The position numbers and the translations under genes are program-made. From assembly GCF_900103275.1 (NCBI RefSeq), contig NZ_FNGP01000002.1, forward strand, positions 496,001 through 560,000: a stretch of 64,000 nt of DNA, read 5' to 3'. The DNA is from Tessaracoccus oleiagri. GTDB taxonomy: Bacteria > Actinomycetota > Actinomycetes > Propionibacteriales > Propionibacteriaceae. Below the pieces are notes generated by a model. That model worked only from the letters and a program-made list of their open reading frames with translations. It made no database searches and was not told where the DNA came from. How positions within the stretch are numbered: the stretch's first letter is position 1; every line of letters begins with the position of its first letter. Positions 1 to 7,572 of this stretch are shown piece by piece.

Positions 1-28
1 CGAAGGGTCCCAGCGCAGGCTTGCGACG

Positions 29-76
29 GTTTCGACCAGCCGCCTGGCCTTCGGCCGGGCGGCGCTCAACCATCGG
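29..76. repeat. REP-like hairpin repeat, copy A
   Basis: Conserved flanks TTTCGACCAG and CGCTCAACCA enclose a 10-bp stem at 40-49 and 53-62 (CCGCCTGGCC / GGCCGGGCGG) with loop TTC. A second copy with the same flanks and loop is at 1577-1624, and a half copy (GGCGCTCAACCA) is at 105-116. I see no gene in bases 1-158; this stretch holds the repeat and the leader of the S4 gene. No transposase is nearby, so a non-autonomous dispersed repeat is the best description. Confidence 0.7.
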
Positions 77-158
77 GCGGGGGTCCGGGCATCATCGGAT
101 GGGTGGCGCTCAACCACTGAGCAAGGCCCGAGTCTGCGCCGGGCGGTAACCTCTCCCC

Positions 159-530
159 ATGACGACGGCGCGACTGGATGTGTGGCTGTGGTCCGTGCGG
201 CTGTTCAAGACCCGCTCGGCGGCCAACAAGGCGGTGTCGGGCGGCCACGTGCGGCTGAACGGCTCACCCGTGAAGCCCGCGCACATCGTCAAGCCGGACG
301 ACGTCGTCACGGTCCGCCAGCCCGGCTGGGAGCGCAAGTTCCAGATCACGCAGGTGATCACCAAGCGCGTCGGGGCACCGATCGCCCAGACCTGCTACAT
401 CGACCAGTCGCCGCCCAAGCCCGCATACCTCAGCAGCCCCATGGCGCGTCGCGACCCCGGTGCCGGCCGCCCCACGAAGAAGGACCGCCGGGATATCGAC
501 CGGCTGCGCGGCCGCGACGCCGCCCACTGA
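159..530 (+). CDS. S4-domain RNA-binding protein (Hsp15-like)
   Basis: A 123-residue protein that is almost entirely one S4 RNA-binding domain (about residues 4-65, with LDVWLWSVRLFKTRSAA at its start and GGHVRLNG in the middle), followed by a basic tail rich in Arg and Lys (RPTKKDRRDIDRLRGR). This is the architecture of Hsp15/YrfH, which binds stalled 50S subunits carrying peptidyl-tRNA; that role is known for the E. coli family and is inferred here. The ATG at 159 is preceded by CCTCTCCCC with no clear ribosome binding site, so a leaderless or weakly initiated message is possible. It lies upstream of the lipoprotein gene on the same strand. Confidence 0.88.
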   Translation: MTTARLDVWLWSVRLFKTRSAANKAVSGGHVRLNGSPVKPAHIVKPDDVVTVRQPGWERKFQITQVITKRVGAPIAQTCYIDQSPPKPAYLSSPMARRDPGAGRPTKKDRRDIDRLRGRDAAH

Positions 531-570
531 GCAGGCCGAACCGGGCTGTGAGCGGCCCTACAATGAACCG

Positions 571-1560
571 ATGAACACCGGCAGGTTCGCAGTCGGAGCA
601 CTCGCGCTGCTCCTCGTGGCCTGCACCCCTTCGCCCGATCCCGCCACGCCGAGCGCGCCCGCATCGAGCGCCGTCGCCCCGCCCTCGGCCACTGTTTCCC
701 CGGAGGCCAGCCCCTCGCCATGGGCCGCGGAGGACCTGCCGATGCCGTTCGTCGTCGACGGTCCCCTGAGCGAGCAGGACAACGCCGCCGAGGTCGTCGA
801 AGCGCTGCACATGGTGGCCGGCCACCTGCCGGTCCTGAAGCTCGACGTCACCCTCGACCAGGCAACCCTCAACGCCCTCACCCCCGACGAGCGCGTCGTC
901 ACCTACCGCTGGGCGGACGACGCCATCGACGCCGTCACCAGCGACTTTCAGTACCTGGGCCAGACGACGTTCAACCCCGCCGACTACCCGCTCGCCTCCA
1001 TCGGTCGGATGTTCGACGTCGCGGACCTTCGCGGCGTCCACGGCGACCCGATCTACCAGATCCAGGAGTATCGCGAGGGCGCGGTGCTGCAGACCGTCTC
1101 CTCGTTGCCGGAGTCGACGACGGTGTTCTTCCTCAAGGACGGCTCGGCCGTGCCGGACCTGACCGTCACGAGCGCCCTAGACATCGCCGACGGCTTCAAG
1201 GCCGTCACCGAGGGCGTGACGGAGATCAACCAGTTCGGCCTATCGCCAGAGCGAGGCTACTGGGCCGACATGCCGGGCGACGACGGCCAGATCGTGCGCC
1301 GCACCCGCACCGGCGGCGTACCAGCCTACGACGCGCCGCGCACAGAACTGAATCCCCTGCCTGTCTTCGATCCGGAGGTCATCGACCCCGCCGTGATCGC
1401 CATGGTCCTCGCCCGAGTGCGCACTGAACCCACCGAGGCCTGCACCGTGACCGTCGACATGGCCCTCGAGCGCAGCGCCCCGGTGATCACGGTCGTCTGC
1501 GGAACGGAGACGTACTACGCCGATCTCGAGGGTCGGGACATGACGGACCTGATCGGCTGA
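571..1560 (+). CDS. Putative secreted lipoprotein, unknown function
   Basis: A 329-residue protein. Residues 1-17 form a signal peptide with a lipobox ending LLLVAC, so Cys17 should be lipidated and the protein anchored outside the membrane. A Pro/Ser/Ala-rich linker (about residues 18-50) precedes a soluble domain of about 270 residues that I do not recognise. Of two in-frame starts I chose ATG 571 because it puts the signal peptide at the N-terminus. A TACAAT hexamer at 559-564 ends six bases before it, which fits a leaderless transcript, although no good -35 is visible. The two Cys near the C-terminus (in the segments EACTVTV and VVCGTET) could pair. Confidence 0.8.
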   Translation: MNTGRFAVGALALLLVACTPSPDPATPSAPASSAVAPPSATVSPEASPSPWAAEDLPMPFVVDGPLSEQDNAAEVVEALHMVAGHLPVLKLDVTLDQATLNALTPDERVVTYRWADDAIDAVTSDFQYLGQTTFNPADYPLASIGRMFDVADLRGVHGDPIYQIQEYREGAVLQTVSSLPESTTVFFLKDGSAVPDLTVTSALDIADGFKAVTEGVTEINQFGLSPERGYWADMPGDDGQIVRRTRTGGVPAYDAPRTELNPLPVFDPEVIDPAVIAMVLARVRTEPTEACTVTVDMALERSAPVITVVCGTETYYADLEGRDMTDLIG

Positions 1561-1576
1561 GCCGGAGGCTGATGTT

Positions 1577-1624
1577 GATTTCGACCAGCCGACAGGACTT
1601 CGTCCGGTCGGCGCTCAATCAACG
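1577..1624. repeat. REP-like hairpin repeat, copy B
   Basis: Same flanks and TTC loop as the copy at 29-76, but the stem is CCGACAGGAC / GTCCGGTCGG. Two stem positions changed from C-G to A-T on both arms, so pairing is kept there; one position is now mismatched. It lies in the gap between the lipoprotein gene and the convergent peptidase gene and could also act in 3-prime-end formation. Confidence 0.65.
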
Positions 1625-1660
1625 AGCCACACCCCCCTCAGCGCTCAGCCAACGGCCCAC

Positions 1661-2551
1661 TCAGCCGAGGTCGTCGGTGGCGAAGGTGTCGCAGGCCGTC
1701 GGATCGCCGGTGGTGAAGCCGGTCTGCACCCACTTCTGGCGCTGCTCCGACGAGCCGTGCGTCCAGTTCTCCTCGGTGATCTGGCCGGTCTGCTGCTGCT
1801 GGATGTGATCGTCGCCGACGGCGCGGGCGGCGTCGACGATGCGCGTCAGGTCGTCCTGCGTGACGGACTCGATGAGCGACGTCTCGTCGCGGGTGGTGTG
1901 GTAGAACCACACGCCGGCGTAGCAGTCGGCCTGCAGCTCGAGCCGCACGGGACCCGACCCGGCACCGGTCTGCTCGCCCTGCCGCGCCTTCTGCATCTGG
2001 CCGGTGAGGTTCTGCACATGGTGGCCGTACTCGTGGGCGACGATGTACGCCTCCGCCGCGTAGCCGCCCTGGGCGCCGAGGGTGTCGAGGAGCTGCCCCA
2101 TGAAGTCGGTGTCGATGTAGACCTTCTCGTCGCCCGGGCAGTAGAACGGCCCCATCTGCGAACTTCCGGTGCCGCACGATGTCTGGATCTGGCCGGAGAA
2201 GAGCTCCGTCGTCGCCGACCGGTAGCCCTCCACCTGGGTGGCCCAGAAGTCGTCGATCTCGGTGACGTAGGCGGGCCAGCGGCAGTCGGGGTTCTCCTCG
2301 ATGTCGGCACCGGTCTGGCACTCGGGGGCACCGGAGACCTCACCCGCGGGCTGGCCGCCCTCGCCGCCCTGCCCGCCCAGCACGTCGGCGGGGTCGATGC
2401 CGAGCTGCGGCCCGACGAACATGAGGAGCAGGACCATCACAATGCCGCCCAGTCCACCGCCGACCGCGATGCCTCGGCCACGCCCGCCGCCGGAGCCGCC
2501 GCCGTAGCGCACACGAGACTGGTCGATCCGTGCGTTGTCCCTGAACTCCAT
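1661..2551 (-). CDS. Neutral zinc metallopeptidase (YpfJ/KPN_02809 family)
   Basis: A 296-residue protein with a short cytoplasmic Gly/Arg-rich N-terminus, one membrane segment (about residues 30-55, IAVGGGLGGIVMVLLLMFVG) and an extracytoplasmic catalytic domain. The zinc-binding HEYGHH motif is present, with the downstream acidic region (LELQADCYAGVWF) typical of the family. Its physiological substrate is not known in this family. The frame is open far upstream, but the ATG at 2551 is preceded by GGAGGAACC and starts the conserved MEFRDNARIDQSRV segment, so I set the start there. It is divergent from the NUDIX gene, with 93 bases between. Confidence 0.92.
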   Translation of the reverse strand: MEFRDNARIDQSRVRYGGGSGGGRGRGIAVGGGLGGIVMVLLLMFVGPQLGIDPADVLGGQGGEGGQPAGEVSGAPECQTGADIEENPDCRWPAYVTEIDDFWATQVEGYRSATTELFSGQIQTSCGTGSSQMGPFYCPGDEKVYIDTDFMGQLLDTLGAQGGYAAEAYIVAHEYGHHVQNLTGQMQKARQGEQTGAGSGPVRLELQADCYAGVWFYHTTRDETSLIESVTQDDLTRIVDAARAVGDDHIQQQQTGQITEENWTHGSSEQRQKWVQTGFTTGDPTACDTFATDDLG

Positions 2552-2644
2552 GGTTCCTCCGATCTCCGGTGGGCCCATGGTAATGCCCGAGGGAATCGAT
2601 TTGACCTTGTCCGGAGCCGTTGGCGCTGAGGGTAGGGTTGAAGA

Positions 2645-3331
2645 ATGCGCGTCGTCGGAGTCACCAACCCTGTGGGTGGCCCCGTAATTGACTTCCATGT
2701 CGAGCACGGGGCGCACCCGGACATCACCATGTTCGATCTCGGCTACGTCCAGCTGCGGCCATTGTCGGCCTCGCTCGTCGACGGGGAGATCGTGTACACC
2801 GCCCTGGTGCGCGAGGTCGTTCCCGCGGACCACCGGCCACAGGACCGCTTCCGGCTGCACGTCGAGCCCGGCGACGAGGCGCTCGTCCCCGTCCAGCGGA
2901 TGGCCACGTACGGTCTCGTCCTCTCCGAGCGCGGCCTGCTCGGCACCGTGAACTCCTCCATGTCCCACGCCGCCGGCGTCTGGACCCTTCCCGGTGGCGG
3001 CATCGACCCCGGCGAGTCCCCCTCCGAGGCCCTCCTGCGGGAGATCCACGAGGAGACCGGGCAGTGCATCGTGATCGACCGCCTCCTCGCGCTCCAGTCC
3101 GAGCACTGGGTGGGGCGCTCACTCAGCGGCCGACTCGAGGACTTCCACGCGCTGCGGCTGATCTACGGCGGCCGCTGCGAGAACCCGACCGAACCCGTCG
3201 TGCACGACATCGGCGGCTCCACCGAGGTGGCCGACTGGGTGCCGCTCCGCGCCTGGCGCCAGCACCACTGGACCAACAGTTCTCGCACCCTGCTCGCCCA
3301 GTACGCGCGCAAGCTCTGGGTCTGGGCATGA
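2645..3331 (+). CDS. NUDIX hydrolase
   Basis: A 228-residue protein with a complete NUDIX box: GGGIDPGESPSEALLRE continuing into IHEETG, which supplies the Glu residues that bind the metal. The domain spans roughly residues 85-215; the first 80 residues are an extension I do not recognise. NUDIX enzymes cleave nucleoside diphosphates linked to another group; the substrate cannot be read from the sequence. A TAGGGT hexamer ends six bases before the ATG, so a leaderless message is plausible. The gene ends at a strong bidirectional hairpin. Confidence 0.88.
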   Translation: MRVVGVTNPVGGPVIDFHVEHGAHPDITMFDLGYVQLRPLSASLVDGEIVYTALVREVVPADHRPQDRFRLHVEPGDEALVPVQRMATYGLVLSERGLLGTVNSSMSHAAGVWTLPGGGIDPGESPSEALLREIHEETGQCIVIDRLLALQSEHWVGRSLSGRLEDFHALRLIYGGRCENPTEPVVHDIGGSTEVADWVPLRAWRQHHWTNSSRTLLAQYARKLWVWA

Positions 3332-3332
3332 G

Positions 3333-3363
3333 AAACGCCGACGGGATAACCCGCCGGCGTTTT
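3333..3363. terminator. Bidirectional intrinsic terminator
   Basis: A 13-bp stem with one mismatch (AAACGCCGACGGG at 3333-3345 with CCCGCCGGCGTTT at 3350-3362), loop ATAA, and T-runs on both strands. It lies between the convergent NUDIX and Bax-inhibitor-like genes and should serve both. Confidence 0.88.
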
Positions 3364-3377
3364 CAGTTTCGCGGTGA

Positions 3378-4250
3378 CTAGTCCCTGAAGTAGGACAGGA
3401 TGCGCAGGATCTCGACGTAGAGCCAGACCATCGTGACGGTGATGCCGAGCGCCGCGCGCCACGACTCGGTGGCCGGGACGCGGGCCTCGACGCCGCGGCG
3501 GACGGAGTCGAAGTCCATGACGAGGTTGAGCACGGCGAGGACGATCGCGATCGCCGAGACGCCGATGGCGAGCATGCCGGCGCCGCCGCCGATCTCGCGG
3601 AGGCCGGTGTCGACGCCGAAGAGCGCCAGCACGAAGTTGACCAGCACGACGCCCGCGAAGGCGATGGTGGCAATCGTGACGCCCTGGCGGAACTTGGTGC
3701 CCACCCGGATGTTCGCGAACTTCATGACCGCGAGCGTGACGCCCGCCGTGACGAAGGTGGCGAGCACGGCGGAGACCACGATGCCGGGCCACATGAACTC
3801 GAAGAACTTCGAGATCGCGCCGATGAACACACCCTCGAAGAGCACGTAGATGCCGAGCGCGAGCGGGCTGATGACGCGGCGCCCCGCGACCACGAACACC
3901 GTGATCAGGCCAGCGATCGCGGACACGATCCACGCGGGCATGAGGAGCTCCATCGGGAGCAGCATGAAGGTGGCTGCCGCGATGAGGAACACACCGCCGA
4001 GCGAGACGCCGGTCTTCGCGATGACGTCGTCATAGGTCATGACCGGGCCGGCGGGGGCCTGGTACTGCTGCTGGGTGGCGTAGGGGTCGTAGCCCTGCTG
4101 CGCGTACGCCTGCTGAGCCGAGCCGTAGCCCTGCTGCTGGTACCCGAAGCCCTGCTGCTGCGGGTAGCCCTGCGGGCGCGGCGGAGCGTAGCCCTGCGGG
4201 GCCGAGTGCTTCACGAAACCTTCACCACGACCGAAGATGGGATTTGCCAT
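3378..4250 (-). CDS. Bax inhibitor-1/YccA-like membrane protein
   Basis: A 290-residue protein. Residues 1-70 are low-complexity, rich in Gln, Gly, Tyr and Pro (for example PQQQGFGYQQQGYGSAQQ). Residues about 80-290 contain seven predicted membrane segments of the actinobacterial Bax-inhibitor-1-like family. Eukaryotic and some bacterial members are linked to calcium leak; the bacterial function is unclear. I chose ATG 4250 (MANPIFGRGEGF) because GAGGAAGAG precedes it and the upstream in-frame ATG has no support. Its 3-prime end is at the bidirectional terminator. Confidence 0.9.
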   Translation of the reverse strand: MANPIFGRGEGFVKHSAPQGYAPPRPQGYPQQQGFGYQQQGYGSAQQAYAQQGYDPYATQQQYQAPAGPVMTYDDVIAKTGVSLGGVFLIAAATFMLLPMELLMPAWIVSAIAGLITVFVVAGRRVISPLALGIYVLFEGVFIGAISKFFEFMWPGIVVSAVLATFVTAGVTLAVMKFANIRVGTKFRQGVTIATIAFAGVVLVNFVLALFGVDTGLREIGGGAGMLAIGVSAIAIVLAVLNLVMDFDSVRRGVEARVPATESWRAALGITVTMVWLYVEILRILSYFRD

Positions 4251-4341
4251 TGTCAATCTCTTCCTCAGATGTTCAATTACGTCAATGGTATCGGGGGTCC
4301 CCAAGCGGGCGCCATAGCGACGGCGCCGATATCTGTCCGGT

Positions 4342-4420
4342 TTACAGAAAATTCATTTGCTTGGCGATCTCGACTCTCAGGCCAAGCGGCGAGATCGCCA
4401 AGCAAATGAGTTTTCTGTAA
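4342..4420. repeat. Long inverted repeat (31-bp arms)
   Basis: Arms at 4342-4372 and 4390-4420 match at 30 of 31 positions as inverted copies, separated by 17 bases. The arms begin TTACAGAAAA and end GCGATCTCG. It lies between the 3-prime end of the ERCC4-Lsr2 gene and the promoter side of the Bax-inhibitor-like gene. It could be a terminator for the former, but no T-run follows the stem on either strand, so another role (binding site, MITE-like element, structured RNA) is open. Confidence 0.8.
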
Positions 4421-4442
4421 CTGCGCGGCCAGCGGAAGCCCC

Positions 4443-5405
4443 TCAGCGATGGGCGGCGAGGTACGCCTCGACGATCTCCGGGCGAAGGCGCCCCTTGTCG
4501 GAGACCGCGAGGCCATGCTCCCGCGCCCAAGCCCGGACCGCCGCAGGCTTCGGCGGCAGCGGTTGCGCCGCGGGAGCACCCAGGAGATCAGCCAGCCGCT
4601 CCCCCGTGCCCGCGGTCAGCCCGGTCTCGCGTAAAGAGGCGGCGAGAAAGCGGTACGTCCATTCCTGTGCCAGCGCTCTGGTCTCGGCGAAGATGATCGG
4701 CACCTGGGGAAACCTCGCGGCCGCCTCGGCGATGGCGTCGGCGACGACCGCCGGCCGGACCCGGTCGAGGTCGAACACCTTCGAGTAGCGGTCCTCGACG
4801 ACGACGGCAGCTCGCGGCAGCCCAGCCAGGGCCGCGAGCAGGTAGTTCCCCTTCCCTGAGGTGAGGGTAGACACGAGGTCGGGCAGCGACTTCCGCTCCA
4901 CTGCCGCCACCACCTGCCCGTCCAGCTCCACGGCGTAGTCCCCGGCGGCGAGCGGGCGCTTGACGGTGGTCGCCTGCTGTGCGCTGAACTTCCAGGCGTA
5001 GCGCTCGTGCACGTCGACGAGGATCTCCAGTTCCCGGAGCCCTTGGGCCCGAGCGGTGGGCACCTGCACGTTGGGCCTCGCCTGCTTCGACACCCGAGCC
5101 GTCTGCCAGAAGATCATCTGCCGCCCGCGCGCCACGGTGAGGACGAATTGCGACCGGTTCTCCCTCCCCCGGTCGAGCACCAGGTCGATGGCCGCGCCGC
5201 GTTTGGTGCAGGACCGCGTCGGGACCTGCTCGACGATCTCCGGCTCGTCCGGCCACTCCGCGCGGTGACAGTAGACCTTCGACGTGCGCGGCCAGGTCTC
5301 GCGTACTTTGAGCACGATCCCGTCACTGCCCAGCGGGATCCGCACCAGGTAGGGCAGCGAGGTGCCCTCCTCGGGATTCCTGGCGATCAGGAAGTCGTCG
5401 ACCAC
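4443..5405 (-). CDS. ERCC4-type nuclease fused to a C-terminal Lsr2-like DNA-binding domain
   Basis: A 320-residue protein in three parts. Residues 1-110 are unrecognised. Residues about 125-245 resemble an ERCC4 (XPF-type) nuclease, with the signature ERKSLPD and preceding acidic residues (LAAGDYAVEL). Residues about 285-320 (RAWAREHGLAVSDKGRLRPE and after) match the DNA-binding C-terminus of Lsr2, including a KGR hook in place of RGR. Lsr2 binds the minor groove of AT-rich DNA in actinomycetes, so the fusion could direct a structure-specific nuclease to such DNA; this is inference. GTG 5405 is the only reasonable start. It is divergent from the LigD-type polymerase gene, 60 bases away. Confidence 0.85.
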   Translation of the reverse strand: MVDDFLIARNPEEGTSLPYLVRIPLGSDGIVLKVRETWPRTSKVYCHRAEWPDEPEIVEQVPTRSCTKRGAAIDLVLDRGRENRSQFVLTVARGRQMIFWQTARVSKQARPNVQVPTARAQGLRELEILVDVHERYAWKFSAQQATTVKRPLAAGDYAVELDGQVVAAVERKSLPDLVSTLTSGKGNYLLAALAGLPRAAVVVEDRYSKVFDLDRVRPAVVADAIAEAAARFPQVPIIFAETRALAQEWTYRFLAASLRETGLTAGTGERLADLLGAPAAQPLPPKPAAVRAWAREHGLAVSDKGRLRPEIVEAYLAAHR

Positions 5406-5465
5406 ACGTCAAGCGTAGCGAGCGTGATCCTCCCGCGTTGGCCCTCGCAGCGGGGAGCATGGAGC

Positions 5466-6509
5466 ATGCCCAGCAAGTCTGCAGTGGAGTTGGAGGTCGG
5501 CGGCCACACCGTGCGCCTCTCGAGCCCCGACAAGGTCTACTTCCCCGAGCCCGGTTTCACGAAGCTCGACGTCGCGCAGTACTACCTGTCCGTGGGTGAC
5601 GGCATCGTCCGCGCGCTGAGGGAGCGGCCGACGATGCTCCACCGCTACCCCGACGGACTGGCGGGCGAGAAGGTGCACCAGAAGCGCATTCCGAAGGGCG
5701 CCCCCGACTGGGTGGAGACCGTGGAGCTGTTCTTCCCCCGCTACTCGCTGACCGCCGACGAACTGTGCGTCACCGAGATTGCGCAGGTGATCTGGGCGGT
5801 GCAGATGACCACCGTCGAGTTCCATCCTTGGAACGTCCGCCGCGCCGACGTCGACCGCCCCGACGAGTGGCGCATCGACCTCGATCCCGGCCCCGATGCC
5901 AATTTCGATCGCGTCCGGAAGGTCGCGGCCGCCGCCCACGACCTCCTCGACGAGCTCGGGATCGTCGGCTACCCCAAGACCAGCGGCGGCAACGGCATCC
6001 ACGTGTACGTCCGCATCGCGCCGGAGTGGACCTTCGACGACGTGCGCCGCGCCGCGCTGGCGTTCGCCCGCGAGTTGGAGCGACGCCTTCCCGAGGACGT
6101 GACGACCGCTTGGTGGCGCAAGGATCGCGACCCGGCCGCGGTGTTCGTCGACTACAACCAGAATGCCCGCGACCACACCATGGCCGCCGCCTACTCGCTG
6201 CGCGGCTTCCCGGAGGCGACGGTGTCCGCCCCGTTCCGCTGGGACGAGCTGGCCGACGTCGAGCCGCGTGAACTCACGCTCGCCACGGTGCCGAAGCGGT
6301 TCGCCGAGCTCGGCGACCTCCACGCCGCCATCGACGACGAGGCGTTCCGGCTCGACGCGCTGCTGGAGTGGGCCGAGCGCGACGAGGCGGACCCGTCGCT
6401 CCAGGCGCCTCCGGAGCCGCGCACTGACGGCGGCGCGGGCGAGGGGAAGAAGCGGCAGCAGGTCGCGCCCGGCCATGCCGAGCGGGTCCGGAAACGCGGA
6501 CGGACCTAG
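5466..6509 (+). CDS. LigD-type polymerase/primase domain protein (NHEJ)
   Basis: A 347-residue stand-alone copy of the archaeo-eukaryotic-primase-like polymerase domain of LigD. The catalytic aspartates lie in IDLDPGP, and the conserved SGGNGIHVYVRI and VFVDYNQNARDHTMAAAYSLR-type blocks are present. This domain fills gaps and adds nucleotides during bacterial non-homologous end joining with Ku and a ligase. No ligase, phosphoesterase or Ku gene is adjacent, so any partners are elsewhere. The C-terminus is a charged Lys/Arg tail. The frame is open upstream; I placed the start at ATG 5466, where the conserved sequence begins. Confidence 0.9.
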   Translation: MPSKSAVELEVGGHTVRLSSPDKVYFPEPGFTKLDVAQYYLSVGDGIVRALRERPTMLHRYPDGLAGEKVHQKRIPKGAPDWVETVELFFPRYSLTADELCVTEIAQVIWAVQMTTVEFHPWNVRRADVDRPDEWRIDLDPGPDANFDRVRKVAAAAHDLLDELGIVGYPKTSGGNGIHVYVRIAPEWTFDDVRRAALAFARELERRLPEDVTTAWWRKDRDPAAVFVDYNQNARDHTMAAAYSLRGFPEATVSAPFRWDELADVEPRELTLATVPKRFAELGDLHAAIDDEAFRLDALLEWAERDEADPSLQAPPEPRTDGGAGEGKKRQQVAPGHAERVRKRGRT

Positions 6510-6582
6510 GTCGGAAGGCGTCACGGCGCACCGACCGTGCCTATGATCGAAGTGACCCCGAGACGTCTGGTGGTGATTTCCG

Positions 6583-7482
6583 GTGAAGACGATGCAACGC
6601 CTGACGGAGGCGTACAAGGAAGCCCGCGTCGAGATGATCGACGACACGTCGCGCTACATCATCATGAGCGACTGCCACCGAGGTGACGGTGCGCTGTCGG
6701 ACGAGTTCCTCAAGAACAAGAACACGTTCACGGCCGCCATGGACTACTACTGGAAGAACGGCTTCACCTACGTGGAGGCGGGTGATGGCGACGAGCTCTG
6801 GGAACACGAGAGCTACAAGCACATCATCCGCGCCAACCGTGCGGTGTGGGAGCAACTCCTCCCGTTCCACCACGCCGGGAGGATGATCCGGATGTGGGGC
6901 AATCACGACCTCGTCCTGAAGGATCCCGCCTACGTCCGCGAGCACCTGTGGACCACGACGTCGCCCGAGACGGGCGAGGAGGAGCCCTTCTTCGACGGGC
7001 TGGAGGCCGTGGAGTCGGTGGTGTTCCGGCACAAGGAGACGGGCCAGGACATCCTGCTGGTGCACGGACACCAGGGCGACTTCCCAAACGACCAGGCGTG
7101 GCGACTGAGCCGGTTCATGATGCGGGCGTTCTGGCGGTACGCGCACGCGTTCGGATTCCGCAGCCCCACCAGCCCCGTCGCCAACTCGTACAAGCGGCAC
7201 AAGGTGGAACGCAACTACGTGAAGTGGATCCGCCAGAACCGGATCTCACTGATCTGCGGCCACACGCACCGCGAGAAGTTCCCCCGCGCCGGGGCCATGC
7301 CGTACTTCAACTCCGGAAGCTGCGTCTACCCGTCGCACATCACCGGGCTGGAGATCGCCGACGGCACCATCGCCCTCGTCCGGTGGCGCGTCGACCCCAA
7401 CGAGGACGCCGTCCTCCAAGTGACGAGACGGGTCGTGGCGGGGCCCGAGCCGCTGTCGAAGTTCGACCTGCGCCACCACTGA
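6583..7482 (+). CDS. Calcineurin-like metallophosphoesterase
   Basis: A 299-residue cytoplasmic protein with the metallophosphoesterase motif set: SDCHRGDG (D-x-H), AGDGDELWE (GD-x-x-D/E), GNHDL, VHGHQGD and the closing GHTHREK. The pattern resembles UDP-2,3-diacylglucosamine-hydrolase-like phosphoesterases, but these bacteria lack lipid A, so the substrate is unknown. The start is uncertain between GTG 6583 and ATG 6592; neither has a strong ribosome binding site. The tRNA-Leu gene follows on the opposite strand. Confidence 0.85.
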   Translation: MKTMQRLTEAYKEARVEMIDDTSRYIIMSDCHRGDGALSDEFLKNKNTFTAAMDYYWKNGFTYVEAGDGDELWEHESYKHIIRANRAVWEQLLPFHHAGRMIRMWGNHDLVLKDPAYVREHLWTTTSPETGEEEPFFDGLEAVESVVFRHKETGQDILLVHGHQGDFPNDQAWRLSRFMMRAFWRYAHAFGFRSPTSPVANSYKRHKVERNYVKWIRQNRISLICGHTHREKFPRAGAMPYFNSGSCVYPSHITGLEIADGTIALVRWRVDPNEDAVLQVTRRVVAGPEPLSKFDLRHH

Positions 7483-7492
7483 CACGAGGCGG

Positions 7493-7565
7493 TGCCCCCG
7501 ACGGGATTCGAACCCGTACTTAAGCGGGTTTAAGCCGCCTGCCTCTACCGTTGGGCTACGAGGGC
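7493..7565 (-). tRNA. tRNA-Leu, anticodon UAA, with a short (class I) variable loop
   Basis: A 73-base cloverleaf: acceptor GCCCTCG / CGGGGGC, D arm with GG and A15-U48 partners, anticodon stem GGCGG / CCGCT around loop CTTAAAC, 5-base variable loop TAAGT, T arm ACGGG-TTCGAAT-CCCGT, discriminator A. The anticodon UAA reads UUA (Leu). CCA is not encoded. Leucine tRNAs normally carry a long variable arm, which this gene lacks. It lies beside ppx. Confidence 0.85.
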
Positions 7566-7572
7566 TGTGCGG

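Noticed and set aside
1661-3106. A 481-residue version of the zinc metallopeptidase
   Set aside because: The extra N-terminus overlaps the NUDIX gene in antisense; the ATG at 2551 has a strong ribosome binding site.
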